Below, one piece after another: positions 53,995 through 64,000 of a stretch of DNA of 64,000 nucleotides (positions within the stretch are counted from its first letter, which is position 1; the number at the start of each line of letters is the position of its first letter). Where the stretch lies: contig NZ_AHCB03000007.1 in the NCBI RefSeq assembly GCF_000238335.3, positions 372,001 to 436,000 of the forward strand, given 5' to 3'. The stretch comes from Pseudoalteromonas marina (GTDB lineage Bacteria > Pseudomonadota > Gammaproteobacteria > Enterobacterales > Alteromonadaceae). The translations under genes were made by a program, and so were the position numbers. The notes under the pieces were generated by a model. The model had not been told where the DNA came from. It searched no databases and was given only the letters and a program-made list of their open reading frames with translations.

Positions 53995-55836
53995 ATGTCA
54001 GCAATTTACATAGCCGGTATCGCACTCTGCTCAGTGCTTGCCCAATGGGTAGCGTGGGCATTTAGAGTACCCGCTATTCTTTTTTTATTGCTCACTGGCC
54101 TGTTACTTGGGCCATTTAGTGGTGTTTTAGACCCTGATGCACTCTTAGGCGACTTACTCTTCCCTGTCGTATCATTAAGTGTGGCTGTTATTTTATTTGA
54201 AGGCGCCCTTACCCTTCACTTTAGGGAGTTAAAGGGAATTGGTAAAGTAGTCAGAAACCTATGCTCCATTGGTATGATTGCAACTTGTGTTGTAATTAGT
54301 TTAAGTGCCTATTGGTTACTTGAGCTCAATTGGCGGGTTGCTGCTGTGCTCGGCGCAGTGCTTGTGGTAACAGGCCCGACAGTAATAGCGCCTTTACTAA
54401 ACTCCATGCGCCCCACACAAGACATAGACCGCATTCTACGCTGGGAAGGGATTGTTATTGACCCTATCGGGGCATTGTTTGCTGTACTGGTATTTGAAGC
54501 AGTAATGTTAGTAGGCCAAGGCGAGGTACTAAGCCATACTATTGTTGCTTTAGTTAAAACTGTTGGAGTTGGTCTAACAATAGGGGTAGCAGCAGGCTGG
54601 GTTACAACTCAATTAATGCGCCGAGAATGGTTGCCATTTGAATTACATAAGTTTGGTATTTTAGCGCTGGTATTAATTAGCTTTTCTGTATCAAACTACT
54701 TAAGCCATGAGTCAGGCTTATTGGCCGTAACGGTATTTGGTATTTGGCTTGCGAATCAAGATGACCTAGAAATAGACTCTGTTTTAGAGTTTAAAGAAGA
54801 CTTGTCGATGATTCTTATATCAACGCTTTTCATCTTACTCGCAGCCCGTTTGCAGCTTTCCGACTTAATGATGTTAGACAGTGATGTATTTATTTTTTTA
54901 GCGATTGTGTTATTCGTAGCACGCCCTTTATGTATTGCTATCTCTACCTTTGGTACCGACTTACCAATTAAATCTCGCTTAGTACTCGCTTGGATTGCGC
55001 CAAGGGGTATTGTAGCAGCCGCTGTTGGTTCAGTGTTTGCACTTAGCATGATGGAAGCGGGTGTGGCTGATGCAGAAAAAATGGTTCCACTTATTTTTAC
55101 AGTTATCATTATAACTGTTGTACTACAAAGCCTAACCGCAATCCCTGTGGCTAAGTTACTAGGTGTACGTCAACCATCACCTAATACTATTTTAATTATT
55201 GGGGCTAACCATGTGTCACGTGCAATAGGGCGAGGTTTAAAAGAGCAAAATATTCCTGTCCACCTTTCAGATCCTGCCTGGGAAAACTGCAAAATGGCAC
55301 GTATGGATGGCTTGCCTTGCTATTATGGTAATCCGCAATCAGAGCATGCTGAACGATACTTACCGCTTACAACTATCCGAAGTGTTTTAGCGCTTTCACC
55401 AAACAGGCATCACAATGCATTAGGTGTGCAGTATTTTTCACATTTACTCAATGAAAAAAACGTGTTTTCGCTACGCTCATCAACAACACACGCTAAAGCT
55501 AATAAAGACAGTGCGACCTTTTTATCGCGTCAAATATTATTTGGGGATGAAGGTTCGTACGCTCGCTTAAGCAGTGTCATTGCTAAAGGTGGAAAAGTAA
55601 GTGCTACACGTATTTCAGATGAGTTTAGCTGGGAGCAATACTTAGAAATGAACCCTGAGGCTATCCCTTTATTTATTCTTAAAGGAGATAAAGACAACGA
55701 TGACGATACACCAGCTAAAGTAACACCATTCACACTTAATATGGACAAACCGCCTCAAGAAGGTGAGCGTATTGTTGCACTGCACCCCCCTAAAATGTCG
55801 TTATTAAAAGACCCTCAACCTAAAGACAAAGAATAA
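53995..55836 (+). CDS. CPA1-type cation:proton antiporter with nucleotide-binding tail
   Basis: A 613-residue inner-membrane antiporter of the NhaP/CPA1 type, which exchanges sodium or potassium for protons. About twelve predicted segments occupy residues 1-395, with the family motif VTGPTVIAPLL near residue 122, EGIVIDPIGALFAVL near residue 150 and WIAPRGIVAAAVGS near 333. A cytoplasmic TrkA-N-like domain (about 397-520) follows, starting NTILIIGANHVSRAIGRGL, which probably senses nucleotide or redox state. The last 90 residues are hydrophilic. The ATG has AAGGAAT about eleven bases upstream. It is a single gene with a terminator shared with motX. Confidence 0.87.
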   Translation: MSAIYIAGIALCSVLAQWVAWAFRVPAILFLLLTGLLLGPFSGVLDPDALLGDLLFPVVSLSVAVILFEGALTLHFRELKGIGKVVRNLCSIGMIATCVVISLSAYWLLELNWRVAAVLGAVLVVTGPTVIAPLLNSMRPTQDIDRILRWEGIVIDPIGALFAVLVFEAVMLVGQGEVLSHTIVALVKTVGVGLTIGVAAGWVTTQLMRREWLPFELHKFGILALVLISFSVSNYLSHESGLLAVTVFGIWLANQDDLEIDSVLEFKEDLSMILISTLFILLAARLQLSDLMMLDSDVFIFLAIVLFVARPLCIAISTFGTDLPIKSRLVLAWIAPRGIVAAAVGSVFALSMMEAGVADAEKMVPLIFTVIIITVVLQSLTAIPVAKLLGVRQPSPNTILIIGANHVSRAIGRGLKEQNIPVHLSDPAWENCKMARMDGLPCYYGNPQSEHAERYLPLTTIRSVLALSPNRHHNALGVQYFSHLLNEKNVFSLRSSTTHAKANKDSATFLSRQILFGDEGSYARLSSVIAKGGKVSATRISDEFSWEQYLEMNPEAIPLFILKGDKDNDDDTPAKVTPFTLNMDKPPQEGERIVALHPPKMSLLKDPQPKDKE

Positions 55837-55858
55837 AGTTAACTAAAATAATGCTCAC

Positions 55859-55889
55859 AAAAAAGCCCTAATTTTATTAGGGCTTTTTT
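55859..55889. terminator. Bidirectional terminator between the antiporter gene and motX
   Basis: AAAAAAGCCCTAA (55859-55871) pairs with TTAGGGCTTTTTT (55877-55889). Flanking A and T runs suit both convergent genes. Confidence 0.88.
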
Positions 55890-55936
55890 CTAAATGTACA
55901 GCAACTCGCTTAATTAAAGTTTATTCTTGATTAGTA

Positions 55937-56575
55937 TTACATAGGTAACCGAGCGCGCTCTACTACACTATCAGGCATTTTTTGCGCAAGCTTAGTTAGA
56001 GCGTTTTCAATTTTTTTATGCGTTGCTTTATCTGCTACCATTGCATTAAACAACCAACGATATGCATCTTCAAAATCCCGTGGGCTACCGTAGCCATCAT
56101 TAAACAACTTCACTAAACGTAACTGCGCTTTTAAGTTACCTTGTGCAGAAGCTTCCCGTAAATACGTAATAGCCATGGCTTTATCTTGCTGAACTAGCCT
56201 CCCGGTATCGTAATAGCGACCTAACTGCTCAAGCGCTGCCGCTAAGCCTTGCTCAGCAGACTTTCTCATATAATACACGCCTAGCTCTACATTTCGCTCA
56301 ACACACACATTATAAGCAAGCATATCGCCATATAAAAATTGATAGGATGGCAATGCCATTTTATTGGCTCGCGCTTCAATATCTTGAACTAGCTGGCAAT
56401 CATCTGCCTTTACACGCTGCAAATGCACATTTTTATTTATTAACGCGATAAGCTCTGATTCAGTGTATAGCGGTACTGCAGCAGGTGATTCATCTGCTAA
56501 CGTATTGGAAGATATAAATAAAGACACTGACACTAAGGGCACAGCTAATAACGAACTTTTTAAAAATAGGCGCAT
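55937..56575 (-). CDS. motX: Sodium-driven flagellar motor protein MotX
   Basis: MotX forms, with MotY, the periplasmic T ring that anchors the sodium-driven PomAB stator of polar flagella. The 212-residue product has a signal peptide (MRLFLKSSLLAVPLVSVSLFI) and Sel1-like repeats. Several blocks match Vibrio MotX as remembered: HLQRVKADDCQLV, FLYGDMLAYNVCVE, ALEQLGRYYDTG, LVQQDKAMAITYLREA, YGSPRDFEDAYRWLFN. The start at 56575 follows a GTGG purine stretch; a TTG at 56590 is an alternative. As in Vibrio it lies away from the flagellar clusters; it follows purA but a terminator separates them. It implies a sodium-driven polar flagellum. Confidence 0.9.
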   Translation of the reverse strand: MRLFLKSSLLAVPLVSVSLFISSNTLADESPAAVPLYTESELIALINKNVHLQRVKADDCQLVQDIEARANKMALPSYQFLYGDMLAYNVCVERNVELGVYYMRKSAEQGLAAALEQLGRYYDTGRLVQQDKAMAITYLREASAQGNLKAQLRLVKLFNDGYGSPRDFEDAYRWLFNAMVADKATHKKIENALTKLAQKMPDSVVERARLPM

Positions 56576-56644
56576 GTTCACCACGTACAAAAATTATCTT
56601 ACTAAATAATATACAAAGATCGTTCCAAGGTGAATTTTAGACAC

Positions 56645-56673
56645 AAAAAAAGCTGCATTTAGCAGCTTTTTTT
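56645..56673 (-). terminator. Rho-independent terminator after purA
   Basis: AAAAAAAGCTGC (56645-56656) pairs with GCAGCTTTTTTT (56662-56673) around a 5-base loop. On the minus strand it follows the purA stop by 13 bases. Confidence 0.85.
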
Positions 56674-56686
56674 ATATTTATGGTAA

Positions 56687-58021
<1,335 letters not shown>

Positions 58022-58161
58022 TTAGGACGAGATTTTACCAGAAAACCCAAGCAAAGATCACCCCTGTTCAGCTTATTTTTTCTGCGAAGAATTATTAAAT
58101 TAAAATATGAGTAAATAACCACATATATAACAGTGATTTAAAGTTGTAGATTGTATTCAAC

Positions 58162-58187
58162 AAAAAGCCCCGCAAGTGCGGGGCTTT
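58162..58187 (-). terminator. Rho-independent terminator after hflC
   Basis: The stem AAAGCCCCGCA (58164-58174) pairs with TGCGGGGCTTT (58177-58187). Read on the minus strand it runs into TTTTTG. It ends the mutL-to-hflC superoperon. Confidence 0.88.
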
Positions 58188-58211
58188 AAAATTTAAAAGT
58201 ATAAATATAGT

Positions 58212-59090
58212 CTACTGCGCTTTAGCGCCTTTCATATATTGGAAGAAGTCACTGTCTGGTGAAAGCACCATCACGTCTTGCTTACCTTTAAACGTTTTCT
58301 TATACGCTTCTAAAGAACGTACAAAGCTGAAAAACTCTGGATCTTTATTATATGCATTTGCATAAATAGCGGCAGCATCTGCATCACCTCGACCACGTAC
58401 TGAGCGTGAGTTACGTTCAGCGTCTGCAAGCATAACTGTCACTCGACGGTCAACGCTAGCACGAATAGTCTCCGCTTTTTCTTGACCTTCAGAGCGGTGT
58501 TCTTTAGCAACGGCAGTACGCTCAGCACGCATACGTTGATAAATCGAACTACTTACTTCTTGAGGCAAGTTAATTTGCTTAACACGTACGTCTAGCACTT
58601 CAATACCTAACTCGCGGGCACTTTCAGATGCTTGAACTAATGCTTCTTCCATAAGCTCACTACGCTCACCCGATACAATTTCACGAATTGTGCGTGTACC
58701 AAAGTTAGTACGAAGTCCGTTATTAACCTTTTGCTCAAGTAACGTTTCAGCATATTGCTTGTCGCCACGTGCACGTAAGTAAAAAGCACTAAAGTCGTTA
58801 ACACGCCATTTAACAAACGAATCAACAATTAAGTCTTTCTTCTCACTTGTCACAAAACGATCTGGCGTTCCATCTAGCGTTTGAATACGTGCATCAATAC
58901 GACGTACTTGGCTGAAAAATGGGACTTTCAAATGCAAACCTGGGCCATAAACAACCGCTTGATCATCATCATCTTTTTGTACTTTACTGAACAATAGCAC
59001 AATTGCTTTTTGCCCTTCAGGTACAACAAATACCGATGAGAAAGACATCACAATGGCAACTAGTAGTATTACTAAACTAAAATTTTTCAT
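58212..59090 (-). CDS. hflC: FtsH protease modulator HflC
   Basis: HflC pairs with HflK in a large periplasm-facing complex around the FtsH protease and modulates its attack on membrane proteins. The 292-residue product (E. coli 334) has one N-terminal membrane anchor (about 4-22), a band-7/SPFH domain (about 20-195) with VVYGPGLHLKVPFFSQVRRID, and a C-terminal helical region with SRSVRGRGDADAAAIYANAY. It starts 14 bases after hflK and is the last gene before the terminator. Confidence 0.96.
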   Translation of the reverse strand: MKNFSLVILLVAIVMSFSSVFVVPEGQKAIVLLFSKVQKDDDDQAVVYGPGLHLKVPFFSQVRRIDARIQTLDGTPDRFVTSEKKDLIVDSFVKWRVNDFSAFYLRARGDKQYAETLLEQKVNNGLRTNFGTRTIREIVSGERSELMEEALVQASESARELGIEVLDVRVKQINLPQEVSSSIYQRMRAERTAVAKEHRSEGQEKAETIRASVDRRVTVMLADAERNSRSVRGRGDADAAAIYANAYNKDPEFFSFVRSLEAYKKTFKGKQDVMVLSPDSDFFQYMKGAKAQ

Positions 59091-59104
59091 TATGCTTATC
59101 TCCC

Positions 59105-60265
59105 CTAGTTAAAGCGATCGTTGTTAAAGCGGTCGTTGCTGCTATTAACGGTGCTGTTACGTGATGTATTTACTTTGTTTCTTAAGTCTTGAATGTCACT
59201 TGAGCTTGGTAACGCAACACGTGTTGCAGTGCCTTGCTTTTCCATGATTTTATCAAGAGGTAAGTACATCATGTTATTACCACCCTTCACATCAACCAAC
59301 ACCTTAGAACTGCTACCTAACACTTCTTCCATTGCATCAATGTATAAGCGTTCACGCGTTACTTCTTTAGCCGCTAAATACTCAGGTAATAGCTTTTCAA
59401 AACGAGCAACCTCACCTTGCGCTTCCAGTGTAATACGCTCTTGGTAACCTTCAGCTTCTTGTGTCATACGTGTTACTTGACCACGTGCACGCGGTTCAAT
59501 TTCACGCGCATACGCTTCTGCTTCACGGATGAAACGCTCTTCATCTTCTTGTGCTGCAATCGCATCATCAAACGCATCTTTAACTTCAGTAGGTGGGCGA
59601 GAATCTTTAAAGTTAACGTCAGTAACAATTAAACCAAGGTTGTATGGTTCGATTACCTTGTTAAGCTCATCCCATGTGTTTTGACGCACTTCTTCACGGC
59701 CGTTCGTTAAAACCTGGTCCATTTTTGCATGACCCACAACATAACGCAGTGCACTGTCTAGCGCTTCTTCTAAACTGCTATCAGCATTCGTTACGCTAAA
59801 CTTGTAAAGGTATGGGTCAATAACACGGTATTGCACCTGAAACTCAACACTTACCACGTTTTCATCTTCAGTAAGCATAAAGCCAGACGCCGACAGTGAA
59901 CGAACGGCTTCGATATCAACTGGGATAACCGTTTCAATAAACGTCATTTTCCAACGCAGGCCTGGTTCAGCAATTCGGTCATATTTACCAAACTGCAAAA
60001 CAACACCACGTTCGGCTTCTTTAACCGTATAAATACCACTTAACGCCCACACAATAGCGGCGATAATGAGGATAAATGAAATACCGGCTCCGCCAAGTCC
60101 GCCACCGCTTCCATTGCCGGGTTTTTTACCGCCAAATAAGCCGCCGAACTTGTTACTAAACTTACGAAACACCTCGTCTAAATCAGGTGGGCCTTGATCA
60201 CGTCCGCCTTTATTGTTCCACGGATCTTTGTCATTGCCATTATTACCCGGTTCATTCCAGGCCAT
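59105..60265 (-). CDS. hflK: FtsH protease modulator HflK
   Basis: HflK is the partner of HflC in the FtsH-modulating complex. The 386-residue product has a Gly/Asn/Pro-rich cytoplasmic N-terminus (MAWNEPGNNGNDKDPW), one membrane segment (about 60-80), an SPFH domain (about 78-245) with VYTVKEAERGVVLQFGKYD and GLIVTDVNFKDSRPP, and a helical C-terminal part ending in an Asn-rich tail. It lies 100 bases after hflX and 14 before hflC. Length is slightly below E. coli HflK (419). Confidence 0.96.
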   Translation of the reverse strand: MAWNEPGNNGNDKDPWNNKGGRDQGPPDLDEVFRKFSNKFGGLFGGKKPGNGSGGGLGGAGISFILIIAAIVWALSGIYTVKEAERGVVLQFGKYDRIAEPGLRWKMTFIETVIPVDIEAVRSLSASGFMLTEDENVVSVEFQVQYRVIDPYLYKFSVTNADSSLEEALDSALRYVVGHAKMDQVLTNGREEVRQNTWDELNKVIEPYNLGLIVTDVNFKDSRPPTEVKDAFDDAIAAQEDEERFIREAEAYAREIEPRARGQVTRMTQEAEGYQERITLEAQGEVARFEKLLPEYLAAKEVTRERLYIDAMEEVLGSSSKVLVDVKGGNNMMYLPLDKIMEKQGTATRVALPSSSDIQDLRNKVNTSRNSTVNSSNDRFNNDRFN

Positions 60266-60365
60266 AGCTATACTCCATTGTTATCTAAATAAATTAGGAA
60301 ATTGTGTTAAATCTATCAAATCTACTGCGTTTCTCATACAAAAACCGACATTTAAACGTCAATTT

Positions 60366-61655
60366 TTAATCTCGGTTGATAAAACCAACAATTTCAGGAC
60401 CAAATTCTTTAATTAAGCGATTCCATTCAACCATTGGCATTCTTACATCTAGTAGCCAATTGCCTTGTTCATCAAATCGCTCTTCATGCACCGCATTTAA
60501 GCTAAAAAGTGAAGCCCTTAAACGCCCGTATAAAGGGGTTAATAAAAGCGTTTCACTAAACATTTTTTTAGCAAGCAACTCGCTAATGGCTTCACTTAGT
60601 AATTCGCACCCTTCACCCGTTTGTGCAGACAACCATACTCTTATAGGTTGACCTTCACTATCTCGATCAATACGCGGAGCAACATTATCAAGCGCATCAA
60701 TTTTATTATAAATTAATAGTTGTGGAACGTCATCGGCCTCAATTTCTTTAAGCACCGATTGCACTTGTTCAATATTTTCTTTAATCCGCGAATCAGCAGC
60801 ATCTATTACGTGTAACTGTAAATCGGCTTCACGTGTTTCGGTCAATGTTGCTTTAAATGCAGCCACTAAATCGTGAGGCAAATGACGGATAAAACCCACG
60901 GTATCGGCTAAAATCACCTGACCAACATCACCCAACTCCAGTTTACGCAGTGTTGGGTCAAGCGTCGCAAAAAGCTGATCGGCAGCATAGACCTCAGAAT
61001 CTGTAATACGGTTAAATAATGTAGATTTACCCGCATTAGTGTAACCCACTAACGACACCGTTGGAATTTCATTACGGTTACGCGCGCGTCTACCCTGCTC
61101 ACGCTGGACAGCCACTTTTTGTAGTCGTGCACGAATACTTTGAATACGTACGCGCAGTAAACGCCTATCGGTCTCTAATTGAGTTTCACCAGGTCCACGA
61201 AGACCAATACCACCCTTTTGACGCTCAAGGTGAGTCCAACCTCGGATAAGCCGAGTAGACATATGGCGAAGTTGTGCCAATTCAACCTGCAATTTACCCT
61301 CATGGGTACGTGCACGTTGGGCAAAAATATCAAGAATAAGGGTCGTTCTATCAAGCACACGGCACTGACAAACGCGCTCTAAGTTGCGTTCTTGTGACGG
61401 TCTGAGTTGATGATTAAAAATAACGACATCTGCATTGTGGATTTTGACAATCTCAGCTATTTCTTCTGCTTTACCGGTACCGACGAATAGTTTCGGATGT
61501 GGTGCTTGACGGCTGCCTTGCACAACCGCCAAACTACTAACACCAGCAGAAGATACCAACATCTCTAATTCATGAAGATCTTCACGATCCCCTTCTTTAG
61601 GTAAGTCGATATGAACTAAAATTGCCTGTTCGCCGGATTCATAGCGGTCAAACAA
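60366..61655 (-). CDS. hflX: Ribosome-associated GTPase HflX
   Basis: HflX is a GTPase that splits stalled 70S ribosomes, especially under heat or antibiotic stress. The 429-residue product (E. coli 426) has the N-terminal HflX domain (about 1-195) ending in the family motif GGIGLRGPGETQLETDRR, then the GTPase domain with P-loop GYTNAGKST, the switch DTVGFIRHLP and NKID specificity motif. It starts 15 bases after hfq, inside the mutL-miaA-hfq-hflX-hflK-hflC series. Confidence 0.97.
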   Translation of the reverse strand: MFDRYESGEQAILVHIDLPKEGDREDLHELEMLVSSAGVSSLAVVQGSRQAPHPKLFVGTGKAEEIAEIVKIHNADVVIFNHQLRPSQERNLERVCQCRVLDRTTLILDIFAQRARTHEGKLQVELAQLRHMSTRLIRGWTHLERQKGGIGLRGPGETQLETDRRLLRVRIQSIRARLQKVAVQREQGRRARNRNEIPTVSLVGYTNAGKSTLFNRITDSEVYAADQLFATLDPTLRKLELGDVGQVILADTVGFIRHLPHDLVAAFKATLTETREADLQLHVIDAADSRIKENIEQVQSVLKEIEADDVPQLLIYNKIDALDNVAPRIDRDSEGQPIRVWLSAQTGEGCELLSEAISELLAKKMFSETLLLTPLYGRLRASLFSLNAVHEERFDEQGNWLLDVRMPMVEWNRLIKEFGPEIVGFINRD

Positions 61656-61670
61656 GCATTACGCTCCTAA

Positions 61671-61934
61671 TTAAAAGTTTCCAGCTTCTGGTTCTTCAGT
61701 GTCATCGCTCCCTTGAACACCTTGGAAGTTGACTGCGCGAGCAGGTACAACTGTTGAAATTGCGTGTTTGTAAACCATTTGGTTTACCGTGTTTTCAAGT
61801 AAAATAACAAATTGATCAAATGACTGGATTTTACCTTGTAATTTTATGCCATTAACCAAAAAGATTGATACTGGAATGCGCTCACGACGTAGTGCATTCA
61901 AAAATGGGTCTTGTAACGATTGGCCTTTTGCCAT
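61671..61934 (-). CDS. hfq: RNA chaperone Hfq
   Basis: Hfq is a hexameric RNA-binding protein that pairs small RNAs with messages. The 87-residue product has the Sm1 and Sm2 motifs ([22 protein letters not shown], then LKGQI-like [16 protein letters not shown] and [12 protein letters not shown]). The core (residues 1-66) is nearly identical to E. coli Hfq; the C-terminal tail is short (about 20 residues, acidic, [15 protein letters not shown]) against about 36 in E. coli. It lies 81 bases after miaA and 15 before hflX. Confidence 0.98.
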   Translation of the reverse strand: MAKGQSLQDPFLNALRRERIPVSIFLVNGIKLQGKIQSFDQFVILLENTVNQMVYKHAISTVVPARAVNFQGVQGSDDTEEPEAGNF

Positions 61935-62015
61935 GTTATTCTTCCTTCGTTCTAGGTGTTATTATAATTAAGTGGCTGAACTCATTTAATAAAGCTAAAT
62001 CATATCCAACTACTA

Positions 62016-62942
62016 CTAGCTTAGCGAACTTACTACATGATGCAAGTTTTCTTCATCGCCGGTTGTTAACCAAGTAACATCAGGCCAACTTCTCAACCAA
62101 GTTAATTGACGTTTAGCCAATTGCCGGGTTGCTGCAATACCTCGAAATACCATTTCATCATGACTTACTTCACCCGCAAGGTAATCCCACATCTGTCTAT
62201 AGCCCACACAACGAATAGAAGGCATATTGTGATGTAAATCTTTACGTAGATATAAGGCCGAAACTTCATTTTCAAACCCCTGATCTATCATTATTTTAAA
62301 CCTTTCTTCAATTCGTTGATGTAATTCACTTCGCTCTTGCGGCGCGATGGCAAATTGATGAAAAGTATACGGTAAAGGTGGCTGCTTTTGCTTTTGCAGT
62401 TCAGTCATTGTTTTACCGGTTAATCGATATACCTCCAGCGCACGGTTAATTCTTTGCGAGTCGTTTTCACTCATTTTTTGTGCCGCTTGTGGATCTATTT
62501 TTACGAGTTCTTGATACAAGTGTGGCCAGCCAAACTCACTAGCCTCTGCTTCAAGTTGAGCCCTTATAGCTGGGTCTGCCTCAGGCAGAGGCGATAAACC
62601 GTCAATAAGTGCCTTGAAGTACAGCATTGTACCTCCAACTAATACAGGCACTTTACCTTGTTGATGAAATTCATCAATTTTTTTTATTGCATCACGTCTA
62701 AAATCTGCAACAGAATACGTTTCACTCGGGTCAAGCAGATCAATAAGATGATGTGGAGCGCGAGCCAATTCTTCTGAATCAGGTTTTGCAGTGCCAATGT
62801 CCATACCTTTATACACTAATGCTGAATCGACGCTGATTATCTCTGTATTTAAATGCTCGCACAAAGAAATAGCCAATGCTGTTTTACCTGCAGCAGTGGG
62901 ACCCATTAAAAATATAACTGGTAATTGACTCAACACGAACAC
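62016..62942 (-). CDS. miaA: tRNA dimethylallyltransferase
   Basis: MiaA adds a dimethylallyl group to adenine 37 of tRNAs that read codons starting with U. The 308-residue product (E. coli 316) has the P-loop [13 protein letters not shown], the [18 protein letters not shown] active-site block with catalytic Asp, [19 protein letters not shown] and the tRNA-gripping motif [12 protein letters not shown]. The start at 62942 leaves only one base after the mutL stop, so mutL and miaA are translationally coupled. Confidence 0.97.
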   Translation of the reverse strand: MFVLSQLPVIFLMGPTAAGKTALAISLCEHLNTEIISVDSALVYKGMDIGTAKPDSEELARAPHHLIDLLDPSETYSVADFRRDAIKKIDEFHQQGKVPVLVGGTMLYFKALIDGLSPLPEADPAIRAQLEAEASEFGWPHLYQELVKIDPQAAQKMSENDSQRINRALEVYRLTGKTMTELQKQKQPPLPYTFHQFAIAPQERSELHQRIEERFKIMIDQGFENEVSALYLRKDLHHNMPSIRCVGYRQMWDYLAGEVSHDEMVFRGIAATRQLAKRQLTWLRSWPDVTWLTTGDEENLHHVVSSLS

Positions 62943-62943
62943 C

Positions 62944-64000
62944 CTAATTTAATTGCGCTAAATACTGACTTAGCTCTATTTTAACTGCTTTTTCACGCAA
63001 GCGTTCAATAGTTTGCGGATTATTTTGTAAGCGCATTTGTTGAGTTATAAATACGTTGCTAGCATAAAAGCGCGGCGGTATACATTCGGCCTGCCATTTT
63101 AACCAATCTTCTATGTTCTCAAACTGCCTTTTACAGGCGCTTAGTAACTCGTTAACAGCATTACTTACATCAAGTAAATACAAACATGAAGGCAGCTTTT
63201 TAACCATAACAAACTGCTTCTCTATCACCAATTCAAAGCCAAGCAGCGTGAACCACGATTGCTGCCCTTCGATTAGCAAACAGTCTTCTTTTGATAAATT
63301 AACCCTGACAGGTAATAACAATGCTTTACCTTCAAGGCTACCTTGCTCTTTAATTTGCTCATGCCAATCATCAACTATGGCGTATTTAAAATGTGAGCAA
63401 AATAGCTGCTGCTGCGCACTAAAGACACAGTTTCCATCATGCAAACTAATAATAGACACCATATTTACAGCACTTTGATCAGGTACTGATGAATCTTGCA
63501 GAGTGGTTTGCGCCACGACATCAAAGTGCGCAGCATGTTGTTCACTCACTCCTTGATAAAACGCATTCACGTCTTGATGGTCTGCACTTGATGATGCTCT
63601 GTATTCACCACCACTACTTTTTGCACCAGTTGAACTTGAACTACCTGAGTAATTTGGTTGTAACTGAGATTTAGGATAATCATAACCGCCACGAGTCTCA
63701 TTTTTAGATGTCGACGGATGCATGGCATGAGTAAATGCAGGTAAATGATCATCAGCTGTCGTTACCGCTTCATTGTTAAACTCACCTTGCAATGGCACAA
63801 CAACTTGCTTGATCGCTTGTAAAATAAAGTCATGTACTAAGCGACCTTGATGAAAACGTACTTCATGCTTTGCTGGGTGTACATTTACATCAACTTGGCG
63901 TGGGTCAATATCAATATAAATTACAAACCCTGGTAGCTCTTGTACCCCACTAACTTCTTCAAATGCCTGACGAATAGCGTGTAAAATGAGCTTATCGCGC
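62944..64000 (-). CDS. mutL: DNA mismatch repair protein MutL (N-terminus cut by window edge)
   Basis: MutL couples mismatch recognition by MutS to strand incision and unwinding. Only the C-terminal 352 codons are in the window; the frame is open to base 64000. The first visible part ([50 protein letters not shown]) is the end of the conserved N-terminal ATPase/transducer region. A poorly conserved Ser/Gly-rich linker follows (about 63500-63750, with [14 protein letters not shown]), then the C-terminal dimerisation domain. No endonuclease motif DQHAxxERxxYE is visible, as in methyl-directed MutL proteins. It is the upstream gene of the miaA-hfq-hfl series. Confidence 0.96.
   Translation of the reverse strand, partial: RDKLILHAIRQAFEEVSGVQELPGFVIYIDIDPRQVDVNVHPAKHEVRFHQGRLVHDFILQAIKQVVVPLQGEFNNEAVTTADDHLPAFTHAMHPSTSKNETRGGYDYPKSQLQPNYSGSSSSTGAKSSGGEYRASSSADHQDVNAFYQGVSEQHAAHFDVVAQTTLQDSSVPDQSAVNMVSIISLHDGNCVFSAQQQLFCSHFKYAIVDDWHEQIKEQGSLEGKALLLPVRVNLSKEDCLLIEGQQSWFTLLGFELVIEKQFVMVKKLPSCLYLLDVSNAVNELLSACKRQFENIEDWLKWQAECIPPRFYASNVFITQQMRLQNNPQTIERLREKAVKIELSQYLAQLN

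Noticed and set aside
54756..55109. 117-residue antisense frame inside the antiporter gene
   Set aside because: It is opposite a clear membrane-protein frame and has no ribosome site; it is a codon-bias shadow.

Overview
This window reads as a chromosomal segment of a low-GC marine gammaproteobacterium of the order Alteromonadales, most likely Pseudoalteromonas or a close relative. That placement rests on remembered protein similarity and gene order: yajC-secD next to tgt and queA, the mutL-miaA-hfq-hflX-hflK-hflC run, a Vibrio-type MotX, a DUF2058 protein, very large PstC and PstA permeases, and AT-rich non-coding DNA. No database search was possible. I saw no phage, insertion sequence, integrase or CRISPR array; the window is mostly core genome with a few accessory modules.

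Layout. 1-4428 (minus): Sec translocase accessory genes (secD cut by the window edge, yajC), then the queuosine genes tgt and queA. 4622-8505: a large two-receiver PAS-GGDEF-EAL protein, a small membrane protein behind an unusual hairpin leader, and oxyR. 8588-20752: a phosphate super-locus holding the low-affinity transporter pitA with its DUF47 partner, the high-affinity pstCAB-phoU operon (no pstS here), a two-ACT-domain GcvR-like gene, and the polyphosphate pair ppk-ppx. Good PhoB-box candidates lie in front of both pstC and ppk. 20823-29893 (minus): a Cu/Ag-type RND efflux operon (CopL-like protein, cusC, cusB with a C-terminal CusF-like domain, cusA), a PqiA-domain protein and an EAL-like/HDOD signalling protein. 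30047-36538: a solitary solute-binding protein, PhnA, RlmJ, a probable 6S RNA, zapB-like/zapA, a metallo-beta-lactamase-fold protein, MltD and an SlyD-type isomerase. 36559-40585: four enzymes resembling a sugar-acid breakdown set. 40726-43979: cytochrome c, DUF2058, an MFS transporter, a ProX-type deacylase and a lipoprotein.

44060-50753 holds a tRNA-Ala(UGC) with its own promoter, followed by the most interesting module: a PotD-like binding protein, a hybrid histidine kinase (HisKA-HATPase-REC-Hpt) and a REC-PAS-GGDEF-EAL response regulator with a broken GGDEF motif and an intact EVL-type EAL domain. Together they look like a periplasmic ligand-sensing phosphorelay that lowers cyclic-di-GMP. 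50813-55836: proBA, an 831-base gap without a convincing gene, and a CPA1-type antiporter. 55937-64000 (minus): motX, purA, hflC, hflK, hflX, hfq, miaA and mutL (cut by the window edge).

How the genes work together: the phosphate block couples Pi import, PhoU signalling and polyphosphate synthesis and breakdown, probably under PhoB. The metal block forms a complete three-part efflux pump. Three multidomain proteins (4622, 28628, 48546) carry EAL-type domains, two of them with apparently intact catalytic residues. Most starts were moved from the longest reading frame to an internal ATG with a clear Shine-Dalgarno sequence; each such choice is stated in the entry.
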